DNA of 64,000 bases from the NCBI GenBank assembly GCA_036346255.1, contig JAYEVH010000471.1:124001-188000 (forward strand), in the 5' to 3' direction. The notes under the pieces are model-generated. The model made no database searches. It had not been told where the DNA came from and saw nothing but the letters and a program-made list of their open reading frames with translations. Source of the DNA: Ampelocalamus luodianensis. Taxonomy: Eukaryota; Streptophyta; Magnoliopsida; Poales; Poaceae. Positions 23,001 to 33,099 of the stretch are shown here, one piece after another. The first letter of the stretch is position 1. Each line of letters starts with the position of its first letter. The position numbers and the translations under genes are program-made.

Positions 23001-23640
23001 ACATCGACCGTAGAAAACCCTAGCTTGGTCGCTTTAGGATATTTTGAAAACTTACTTTCAAATAGTTTATGAAAACTTAAGTGAGTTCTCTAATTTTGCT
23101 CTTACCTATCTTAGCTTGCTCATCTCACCTTACCCTCACTTAAGTTTGAAAAGTTGTTCCTCTCTTCCTTTCAAAAATTAGCCTCTATCGATTAACTTGG
23201 TCTTGGGAGAACCATGAGAGGGCTTGGAGAAAGAAAATAGGACAGCTAGCTAGTGGTGAGTAATTAGGGTAGGAAATGAGAGATAAATACAACTAAAACT
23301 TGTGGGAATAAAAGGGTAAGAAGTGATATGAGATTAGCTAATGCCTATACTCTATTAGGTGGTTATACCTTGATTTTGACTGTTTTGATTTGGAAGTTAA
23401 TGCTGGAAGTTTGGGCCTTCTTAAACGATTGCTCGCTCCTCCATACTGGTTGGTCGTTTCGAAAGTTGATTCGGTGACTTGTGGTCTCATGATCTTTTGT
23501 GGCTATTCTTTGGTCATTTTAACTAAGTTTGGATTTGTGCTCTTGGGTCTTGAATCAGTATCTAACTTGTCTTAGTAAATCGTGATGGTGGTGGGACACG
23601 AGTGGCCGGAATCACCGTAGTCCCGATGAGGAGCTTCCCC

Positions 23641-24560
23641 TCCTCCAACCATGGCGGAAGTCCTCATGCGATCGAACGCAATCGTTCGGAGGACCGCAGG
23701 TGCCGAGGTCATCGCCAGAACACCTCCACTCCTCTCGGTGCCTCTCGATCGGGGTGGACACTGTGCTCGTGAGGGGCTTGCGGAGTTCCTCCGCACGCAG
23801 CCTCCTACCTTCTCCCGTCCGAGATCCTTGACGCACACGATCGGCTGCGTCTGGTTGAGCGGAAGCTCAACGTTGCTCGATGCTAGGAGCAGAGCGGGCA
23901 CTTTTCCATCTCATCACCGGAGGGTGCGGCACTCTCATGGTGGGAGAATTTCTCGCCATGCAGCCCGCGGACACGTGGTCTCGTGGGAGGAGTTCCGTCG
24001 ACTTCCGTCGCCCATGTCCCCGCCGGTCGATGAAGTCAAGAAGAAGGAGTTCCTTGCGCCAAACAGGCGCAAATGCGTGATCGAGTACCTCCATGAGTTC
24101 AACCATTTGGCGAGGTACGCCTCGCCGAGGTGGCCACCGATGAGGCCAAGCGGGAGAAGTTCATGGAGGGTTTGTCCGAGAGCTTGAGACAAGCTCTCTA
24201 TTGTGGACTTCCGGACTTCGGACCTTGGTGGACAAGGCCATCATCGCCGAGCACAAGGCGAGAGCGCTGGCGAGTCCCGCAAGCGCAAGTGGGAGGCTCG
24301 TGATGGTCCGCGCAGGCGGCCTCGTTCGTTCCCGAGTTGGGCTGCGGTGGCCCGTTCCTTGGCTTCACCACCGCCGAGGCCTTCAAAGACCAGACTCCAC
24401 GCCCCGCAGTCGTGACTCCACGCGGCGCTGCGACCAGCCAGCAGGTGTTCCCCGCAACCCCGCGCCGACGCCACCGCTTCATCTGCCACAACAAGGGCCA
24501 CTACGCGAGTAGTTGTCCTAAGAAGATCGGAGCGCCCTCGTCCTAATGGAGGACGCGGCA
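23641..24560 (+). pseudogene. gag of chromovirus A (capsid and zinc knuckle), frameshifted
   Basis: Gag packages the element RNA. The capsid end is seen as IEYLHEFNHLARYA (24080-24120) and continues in other frames, and a basic linker follows (24270-24330). A zinc-knuckle remnant reads FICHNKGHYASSCPKK (about 24478-24525); the first cysteine of the usual CCHC set is not present in this frame. At least three frame changes split the region. About 640 bp between the primer site and 23641 hold leader sequence without domains. Confidence 0.65.
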
Positions 24561-24649
24561 AGGGGCGGCCACCACCGACGAAGACCCGGGCTTGGGGAGG
24601 CCGAGTCAACCACATCTCTACCGAGGAGGCACAGAGGCGCCCGACGTGG

Positions 24650-25135
24650 TGTTGGGTACGCTCCTTGTTAATTTGCGCCCGCTACGCTTTATTTGACTCG
24701 GGCTTCACATTCTTTTATTTCGAGGTCTTTTGTTTGTCGATTGTGGACTTCTTTGTGTTCCTTTGGGGATTCCACTGCTGATTCGCTCTCGGGTTGGAAA
24801 TGAGAGCGACCAAGTATGCCGGATGTTCCTATCCACATCGAAGGAGTGGGATTCTTGGCGAATCTTATCCTACTCGACTCGCGCTTGGATGTGATTCTTG
24901 GCATGGATTGGTTGTCCCAACACTTGGGGCAAATCGATTGTGCCAGAAGATTGTCTACCTCACCGGCCCGTCAGTGAACAGGTTGGGTTTCGCGCGATTC
25001 ATAGAGCCCCATCTTTATGCCCTTGAAGCAAAGCCGGCATTGAGATCCAGGATGTTCCCACAAGATGCGGGTTCGTGGATGTCTTTCCGAAGATTTGCCG
25101 GGATGCCTCCTGCTCGAGATCCGAGTTTGTGATCG
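24650..25135 (+). pseudogene. Aspartic protease region of chromovirus A, broken
   Basis: The protease matures the polyprotein. The active-site remnant LFDSGFTF is encoded at about 24689-24712, and GMDWLSQH, the conserved segment before the protease end, lies near 24900 in another frame. Frameshifts and stops separate them. Identification rests on these two motifs and on the position between gag and reverse transcriptase. Confidence 0.55.
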
Positions 25136-25149
25136 AGTTGCTGCCCTGG

Positions 25150-25760
25150 CATCGCCCCTATTTCTAAGAGGCCGATCGCATGCCTCCTAATGAGTTGGAG
25201 GAGCTGAAGAAGCAACCGGGTGAGCTGCAAGAGAAGGGTTTTATCCGCCCTAGCTCATCTCCTTGGGGTTGTCAGTCATCTTTGTGAAGAAGAAGGACAA
25301 GACCTTGCATGTATGTGTGTTGATTACCGTCCGCTTAATGAGGTGTGGTAAAGAACAAGTATCCTTTGCCCCGATTGATGATCTCTTCGATCGCTTGACC
25401 GAGCACGAGTCTTCCAAAATTGACTTGAGATTGGGCTATCATCAAGTCGATCGTATCGAGGATATTCCTAAGACCGCCTTTGCTACTCGTTATGGTCTTT
25501 ACGAGTACACCGTCATGTCTTTTGGTTTGACTAATGCTCCCGCTTTGTTCATGAATCTTATGAACTCGGTATTCATGGAGTATTTGGATAGGTTTGTGGT
25601 GGTATTCATCGATGATATCCTTATCTACTCCAAGAGTGAAGAAGAGCATGTCGAGCATCTTAAGTCGGTGTTGGGCAAGCTGCGTGAGCACCGTTATATG
25701 CCAAATTCAGCAAGTGCGAGTTCTGGTTGAAGGAAGTGGCATTTTTAGGCCATGTCCTTT
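25150..25760 (+). pseudogene. Reverse transcriptase of chromovirus A, frameshifted
   Basis: The longest frame (25263-25730) reads VIFVKKKDKT, then IPKTAFATRYGLYEYTVMSF and VFIDDILIYSKSEEEH. The catalytic pair of aspartates sits in FIDD, encoded at 25605-25616. An upstream piece, PPNELEELKKQ (25180-25215), is the usual entry to the domain. The final thumb part changes frame after 25690. Confidence 0.85.
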
Positions 25761-26340
25761 CAGCAGGAGGTGTGGCTGTGGATCCTAGTAAGGTCAGTGA
25801 TGTGCTATCTTGGGGTCAGCCCAAGTCAGTCACGGATGTGCGGAGTTTTCTTGGGTTGGCTGGCTACTATCGCCGCTTCATCGAGAATTTCTCCAAGATT
25901 GCAAAGCCTATGACCAAGCCGCTTCAAGAAAGACAAGAAGTTTGAGTGGTCCGCTTGTGATGTGAGTTTTCGAACTCAAGAAGCGATGACCTCAGCCAAG
26001 TGCTTGTTCTCCCGATATTCACAAGAGTTTCGATATCTATTGTGATGCTTCTCGTCGTGGTCTTGGTTGTGCTCTTATGCAGAAGGCAAGGTTGTGGCCT
26101 ATGCATCGCGCGCTTGAGGCCTCATGAACTCAACTATCCTACTCATGACTTGGAGTTAGTCTGTGGTCCATGCACTCAAGATTTGGCGGCATTATCCGAT
26201 TGGTAACTGCTGTGAGGTGTATTCCACCACAAGAGCTTGAAGTACTTGTTCACCCAATGATCTGAACCTCGGGCAAAGAAGATGGTTGGAACCGATCAAG
26301 GATTATGACATGGGTATTCGGTACCATCCGGCAAGGCCAA
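25727..26340 (+). pseudogene. RT connection and RNase H region of chromovirus A, broken
   Basis: Frame 25727-25945 reads FLGHVLSAGGVAVDP and FLGLAGYYRRFIENFSKIAK, the segment linking reverse transcriptase to RNase H. RNase H itself is only seen in short pieces (about 26030-26340), such as FDIYCDASRRGL and DLELV, in changing frames. Stops follow at 25943 and beyond. Confidence 0.75.
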
Positions 26341-27560
26341 TGTCGCTATGCGGATGCACTCACCGGAAAGTGCATTGCAACATGTTGATGCTCCAAGCGT
26401 GACCTACCCTCATTTCGTAATTCCAGCGCCTCAATTTGGGTTTGATCGAGCACGGTTCCTTGCTACTTTGTTCGTGCAACCAACCTTTGTGGACCAAATC
26501 AAGGCGCACACAGACGATGCGTGTAAGCGGATCAAGCGTAACATCAAGGATGGGATTGCCAAGTGCTTCTCGGAGGACGAGCGGCGTTGTGTGGTTTGGG
26601 CGGCGTCTTGTGGTTCCTAAGGTCATGGAATGCGGGATTTGATTCTCCGCGAAGCCCATGATTCTCCCTTGTCTATTCATCCCGGCTACCAAGATGTATC
26701 GGGATCTTCGTCGAGATTCGGTGGACCGAATGAAGCGCGAGATTGCGTGTTCGTTGCCGGAAAGCGACGTGTCCGCCGTGTGAAGGCCGAGCATCGGCGT
26801 CAAGCAGTCTTCTTCGCCTTTGCGGTGCGAGTGGAAGTGGGATTCCGTTGGCATGGACTTCATCACCGGATTACCCCGCTCGTCCAAGGGGAATGATGCT
26901 ATTTGGGTCGTGATTGACCGGTTGACTAAAGTGGCGCATTTCCTTCCCGTCAAGACTCAGCTTCGTGTGGGGCCTTTGGCCGAACTTTATGTCTCGAGGA
27001 TTGTGAGTCTTCACGGTGTACCGAAGACGATTATTTCTGATCGTGGTGCGCTTTTCACCTCGCGTTTTGGCATAGTCTGCAGAGGCTATGGGGACCCGCC
27101 TTCATTTCAAGATGACCTTTCATCCTCGGGATCGATGGTCGACGGAGCGAGTCAACCAAGTGTTGGAAGATATGCTCGTGCTTGTGTTCTTTCCTATGGG
27201 AAGAAGTGGGAGAAATGCCTACCATTTCTTTGAGTTCTCCTACAACAACGACTTTCAGCCGATCTTGGCATGGCACCATTTGAGGCTTTGTATGGGAGAA
27301 GGTGCAGAACCCGTTGAATCTGGTCGAGATCGTGGCGGCATTTTTCGCCCAGATTCGATCAATGAGGCCGAAAGTCGAGTTGATTGATCCATGAGCATCT
27401 GCGCGCAAACCGATCTAGGCAAAGAGCTATGCGCATCGTCGTCGCCGCGAGTTGAGCTTTGAGCCCAATGACTTTGTGTATCTCAAAGTCTCACCCTTGA
27501 GGGGCCATCAGCGTTTGGCATCAAGGGCAAGTTGGCTCTCGATATGTTGGGCCCACCGTA
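26341..27560 (+). pseudogene. Integrase of chromovirus A, broken
   Basis: Integrase inserts the DNA copy. After a linker frame (26348-26620), the zinc-binding entry is marked by HPGYQ near 26680. The catalytic core reads SVGMDFITGLPRSSKGND (about 26836-26889), VIDRLTKVAHFLPV and TIISDRGALFTSRF (about 27030-27070); the first two catalytic aspartates are visible. The glutamate region follows in another frame (27088-27387). C-terminal sequence continues to about 27560 in several frames. Confidence 0.8.
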
Positions 27561-27649
27561 TCATCGAGAGAGTTGGAGCGATTGCATCTGATTGGAGCTA
27601 CCAGTGCACTTGAGTGTGCATGATGTGTTCCATGTTTCACACTGAAGAA

Positions 27650-27900
27650 GTGCCTCCGTGTCCCAATCGAGGAAGCTCAGTTGGAGGTTCTCGATGTGCA
27701 GGAGAATTTGACCTACCGCGAGCATCCTGCTCGCATTCTTGAGAATCGAGCGGAGAATAAGGAACCGTGTCATCAAGTTCCTTAAGGTTCGATGGTCAAA
27801 CCATTACGAAGATGAGGCAACTTGGGAGCGAGAAGATCGCTTACGTGCAGATTTTCCTTCTTTCTTCTCGAGTAAACGGATCTCTGGTCGAGATTCTTGT
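27650..27900 (+). pseudogene. Chromodomain-like C-terminus of chromovirus A
   Basis: A frame at 27784-27876 reads KVRWSNHYEDEATWERED and DRLRADFPSFFSS. The pattern (aromatic, then acidic run, then WERED) is that of the C-terminal chromodomain of Tekay/Del chromoviruses, which guides integration to heterochromatin. Upstream, LEVLDVQENLTYREHPARIL is encoded near 27683-27742 in a different frame. The tract AAGAGAGAG at 27901-27909 may be the polypurine tract. Confidence 0.75.
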
Positions 27901-27910
27901 AAGAGAGAGT

Positions 27911-30900
27911 TGTAACATCCCAATTTTGGGCTTGTGTTTCAAATGTAAGAAAATGAGGGAAATTAAAACTTTTTCTTACATCTTGTACTTCTCTGCATGC
28001 TTTGGACAATTGTTGTAAAGAGATTATGGGAATACAAAGATCACAAGTCATTTCGACCCACATCTTATTCTTCTTAATCATCCTTGTTCCATCTTGTGAT
28101 AATCTCCTGGAAATATTTTTCCTAAATTCTTGGGTTGGTATGTGACTCCTCCGAAAATTCCACCATTTTTAGAAATTGTTTGGATGCTGTTGGAGGGAAG
28201 TCAACCCAATTCAAAATCTAGTCAAACCTTGGGCCAGCACCTTGTTAAATTTTTGGGGGAAGAAGCATAGCACAAAAGCCTCTGAAAATTTTATACAAGG
28301 TCAATAACTCAGCTAACAAGCTCCTGTAAAGTTTCATAATTTTTGGAGTGAGTTTGCTACTTCAATTAAATCCCAAACTTCAGATCCGCTTGAAACCCAA
28401 AGTTAGGGTGAGCGGACTCGGGCTCGAGTCGGACCGAAGTCCGACTACCTAATCGACTCGCCGAGTCGAGTCACTAGGCCGCACCGAGCTTGGCCTGGTC
28501 CCGATGTGTGAGCCGTTGGATTTGAAACCAGCGCCACGAGACCACCCCGACCTCCCTCTTCGTTCTTCTTCTTCCTCTTTCGCCATGCGCGGCGTGCGCA
28601 GTGAGCAGTGGCAAAGGTCGATCGCCGTGGGCCCTACAACGCTCTGAGCCCCCTCTGTTGTCAAGCGTGTCACTTTGCCTCGACCTTACCTCCTCGCCTC
28701 ATTTTCTCGCGCGACAACCTCTCTTTGTCCCATCGCCATTAAGCCTCGTCCTCGAGCTCAGTCAGCTCGAGCTACTTGAGCACCTCCGAGGCTTTCCTCT
28801 AGTCCCCTTCTACCTCCAGTCGCCCTCCCAAACCTTTCTCTGTAAGGTTGAGCGCCAAATCTCACCTTGAGCTCATTTCCGCCATTTCTGGCCGCGTGAG
28901 CTCCATTGGTGAACTTGGGTCCTCCAGTGGTCCTCTTGCCCTAATCTTGTTTCCCTGAAGGCCCCTGGTCATCGCAAAGTCGTCCCTAACTCCGGTTTGG
29001 GTTGTTTTCACAGGAGCAACTCGGACTGGAGACTTCGCGGGTTGCGCCGTGTAAGGGCACTCCTTCGTCCCCATCTCGGTGAGGTTCCTCCACTCGATTC
29101 CTTGGTTGCAAGCCACCTAAGGTCATCGCGAAGTGTTCCTCATCACCCTTTTTCTCTATAATTTCTCGGAGCCACTATCGCCGTTATCTTCCTCACCTCC
29201 GGTGAATCGCTCCGCCGCCGCACTCCTCCGACCTCTCTGGACCACCCCGTGTCTCGGTGAGTTCATTTTAGTCCTTAGAGCTTAAGGTCTAGCTAGGATA
29301 GCTCGTAGCGCTCCCTTTTCGTGTTTTCGGTTTTTGCCGAAAACCAGTCCTCCGCCTCGCTCCGGCTCGCCGGCGTTCAAGGCCATCGCCGCCGTCGAAA
29401 GCACCTCCGTTGGGTTCGCAATACTATTAGCTTCATTTTGGTGGCTTTGGTTCCCGCCGCCGTGGCCCTGGTCGTCGGCGACGTGCCGGCGAGCTCACCG
29501 TCGAGCTCTGTACCTTGTCGTGTTTTTGTCAAGCCATTGGACCTCTTCGGGTTCATCGTGGCCGTTCAAGACCACCCTCGTATTCGATCCCGACCGTAGG
29601 ATCTTGTCTGCAAAAACTCAAGCCCTAGGACCTCCTTGAGTAATCTCAGCCTTTAAGACCTCCGCAGCTTTGCTCTTAGCCGTTGGATCTGGCTCTGTGA
29701 AAAATCTTGCGCGCCAGGACCTCCCCCTTGGTTAAATCCTAGCCGCTAGGACCACTCTTGCGCAAAAGACCTCCTCGAGGTCATTTTTGTAAAACCACCT
29801 TTCGACTTCCTCCGAGGTCCTCTTTGCAAAAGACCTCCCCTTGGTCATTATGCAAAGACCACCTCGAGACCACCCTCTGGTCGTCATTGTAAAAGCCACC
29901 GTGGCCTTTTACAAAGAAAACCACCGCTCGAGACCTCTTAGGCTCAATCCTAACCGCTCACGACCTCCCGGATTAGATCGAGCGTTAGATCTCTTTTGTC
30001 GATCCTTAGCGCCGGACCTCCTCCGCGTCGATCTGGACTGTTCAAGACCTCCTAGGTCTAATCGAACCGTCCGGATCTCCTCCGATAAAACCCTATCGCT
30101 TAGGACCTCCCGAGAAGATCTTGGCCATCCAAGACCTCCTCGTGTCAATCTCGGCCGATCAAGACCTCCCTCCGGAAGATCTTGACCGTCTAGGACCTCC
30201 TCCTTTGGATCGATGAGCGTTAGGACCTCCTCCTCGGTCTAAACCGTTAGATTTAGATCTAACGGGTTAGACCTCCTTCTGTGGATTTAGCCGTAGGACC
30301 TCCCGGTGGAGATCTAGACCGTTGGGACCTCCTCTGTGGGATTCCGACCGTCCCACCTCTTTCCTTGGATTTAAAGCCTTAAGACCTCCCTAGTGCTCGG
30401 GACCGCGGACCTCGATCCGACGGTCCACGACCTCTGATGGCGCGTGACCTCCTGCGTGCGCTGCGTGGCGCTACCGGTCGTGATCGTTGGATCAGATCTC
30501 AATGATCCGCACCTCCCAGTCTGCGGGAGGAGGTCTTGTGCGCGTGTGCTTCGAGGCTCGTGAGTCGTCGGACCTTGATCTAACGGCCCACGACCTCCCT
30601 TGTCTTCAGATTCGTTTGGACCTCCCGAGAGCTCAAGTTTCCTAAGTCTTTTCTTTGTTTCAAATTTCAAAAGTGCATAACTTTGTCATTTTAACTCCTT
30701 TTGAATGATTCCAGTTGCTGTAGCTTTGTTATAGTATAAACTTTAATCTGAGAATGAAATTAGGCCACTGTGTTGTAGCAGAAAATGATTTTAATAGCAT
30801 GATCTTGTTTAATGAAAAATGAGGTCTAGAAATTCATGAGAAATTTGTAAACCACATAACTTCCTCTCTGTAGTTGCAAAGTGGGCAAACTCAACCTGGT

Positions 30901-32650
30901 AAATTTGGCCTATAGACATGCCTTAAATTGATCTAGGCTTTGTCTTTAGTCATGTTCCTGAGAAATGAAATATACTAGTTGTAGAACTTAGAAAAATCAT
31001 AACTAAATCATCTTAACTCCAAATGACCTAAAATTTTATATGGGTTACCACTATACCAGTAGGTAGCTACCATAAAAATTTCAGCTTCAAAATCTTTCTA
31101 GAAAATATTTTTGCTACAGTGCTAATTATGGCCGAAAATAAGTTTTTAAGTAATATCTTTTGCACCACAAATCCAAATTAGGTTTTTCCAGTTTCTATGT
31201 CTTGGTATATTTGTATTCTACCTTGTGTATAAATTTCGTTGTATTTGGATAATTTTTGCTTGCTCTTTTGTTTAAGTGTTGCTAGTCTTATTGGTTGTTC
31301 TTGGTTCTTTTGCCTTTTAAGCTAGGATTCGACATTTGCGATAACCCCAGAGCGACCTCCGCAACAAATTGAGCAAACAGAAGAAGGCAAGCAGTTTGAT
31401 CATGTTAATCCCAGTATTTTAAGTATTTATGTTGATTACAAATTCTATGTATGCATTGCTACTTTGTTTTAATAGTTGGCCTAGTAGATGCATTTCCTTA
31501 GCAAATGATTATCCTCTACTACCATGAGCCTAGGTTACTTGCTGTGATTTAGAGTTCGTGGATGGGCTCTTGTCACTTAGTAGTTGCGAATTAATTGCTT
31601 AGCCATGCTTAGTTTCCGGTAGAAATGGGCGGTTATCGACTTGTCGATAACCTTGATCACACAAAACTTATTATGATTTATGATTTCCACCTTGTGCCAT
31701 GTCTACTTATGAAAACTAAAACTAAAAATAAAATGATTTAGACTTGGGCACAATGGTAAGATGGTGTGATTGTGGGGTGTGACTGGAATGGTGCCCGGGT
31801 CAACAAGGACCGAACATCTTGTTACACTAAACCAAGCATTTTAGCGTGCTAACCACATTAGAGGGTATGGGACCTCTCTTGACTTAGTACTTTGGCGTGT
31901 ATTGGCTCCGAGTCGCAGGGAGTCGCAGGAGGGATGGTGTTGGGAGCATTGTAGTGTCCAGAAAGGCTTCCGTGATGGCTGGTTGTCTTTCGGCTTGCAA
32001 TGTAAGCATATGGGTTTCTATCCATATGAGCGGCTCGTAGTTAATACACAAGATTGGAAATGTCTCGTAGGACTTAGCCGGGCCGGCATACCTTCGGAAG
32101 TGTGTTTTGTGGCTTAAAGGCGATCTCAAGTGTGGGTACATTGGTACACCTGCGAGGTTAAAACTATTCGAATAGCCTCGCCCTAGGTTATGGACACGCT
32201 TGGCAAGGTCTTTCAAGAGTTAGACTACAACCTTTTAAATTAAAACTTGATGGGTGGTACGAATGGGGATTAGTGCTATGTTGTGGTGACTATTGGGTTA
32301 GTCACTTCCAGGTGGTTACTTGTATGTATTTTTACTTACTCTTACTTTGATAACAAAATAAAGTTGCAAACTTGCTTTTAAAATGTATCACATTATTGCA
32401 AATAAAGTTGGCTTCATGCAAAATGAGACATATGACCTCCACCTAAATAAGCTTGCATGTAGTTTATGAATAGGTCCGCTATTCCACACGTCGATCTTGC
32501 GGGTACAAAGACAATCTTTGTACTCGGTTGCTATGCTTAATTGTTTTGTTGCAGAGGAGGAAGGTGAGCTTGAAGGGCCTCACTTTTGTGAGCTGTGTTG
32601 TGGTAGCTTGCGGGGCGACTAGCTTGGCGGCCCGGTCGGTTGCCTTGTGG
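27911..32650 (+). repeat. 3' LTR of chromovirus A, truncated at its 3' end
   Basis: It starts TGTAACATCCC at 27911 and follows the 5' LTR throughout, with the palindrome CTATTCGAATAG at 32164-32175. It stops in GCCTTGTGG at 32642-32650, equivalent to 22688 in the 5' LTR; the final 296 bp are absent. The GC-rich part (28380-30620) differs from the 5' LTR by many one- to three-base indels. Confidence 0.9.
29630..30620 (+). repeat. GACCTCC array in the 3' LTR of chromovirus A
   Basis: Copy of the 19735-20690 array with the same ~30-bp period and unit order, differing by small indels. Confidence 0.8.
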
Positions 32651-32779
32651 TCAGTTCCTTGCGTTTTCTTGCTTTTAGGACCAAGTTGTGCCTTTGTGCG
32701 AAAAACTGTGTTTCTTTTCTTTCAAACCTCAAAACATTCATTTTTGGGAAATTGCCAATGTGTTCATCAAGGGGGAGAT
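32651..32779 (+). repeat. 3' tail of a Sirevirus internal region with polypurine tract
   Basis: It matches 46965-47093, the sequence just before the 3' LTR of the Sirevirus below, with about five substitutions, and ends in the tract AAGGGGGAGAT (32769-32779) directly before an LTR start. It shows that another Sirevirus internal region once lay to the left, i.e. the LTR at 32780 also served as the right LTR of a lost unit. It joins the chromovirus LTR at a shared TGG. Confidence 0.8.
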
Positions 32780-33099
32780 TGTGAACACCATCAGGATTTG
32801 CTCATGATCCTAGGTGATGTTACAATTGGCAATTTGGTTGAAGGTTTGTTGAATTCTTATTTTCGTAATGTTTGGCAAGTGTCGGGACAATCGGTCATTC
32901 AGTAAGTAAGTCGCGACGCATCGTGATCGGTTGTTGTATCGCTTTGAAAGGGCGTAGTAATCATGATGCGTAATACCGAAAGTTACTTGGCGGTTGCTTA
33001 TTTCCAGAGAGCTTGTTTTTGGGGATTTTGGGAAATCTCCGAGAGCGGTACGACCGCAATGCTGAGAGCGGTACTACCGTGATGCGATAGTACCGGGAA

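Larger units (their letters stand above)
18015..32650 (+). mobile_element. Chromovirus A (Ty3/gypsy) with ~5-kb LTRs, 3' truncated
   Basis: The order is 5' LTR (18015-22984), Met-type primer site, gag, protease, reverse transcriptase, RNase H, integrase, chromodomain-like end, 3' LTR start (27911). Integrase following RNase H and the C-terminal chromodomain place it in the chromoviruses; the text near 27784 is closest to the Tekay/Del group as I know it. The internal region is 4926 bp, shorter than one LTR. The 3' LTR is cut 296 bp before its end, at the Sirevirus junction, so no right-hand target duplication exists; the left flank is ATGGT (18010-18014). Confidence 0.85.
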
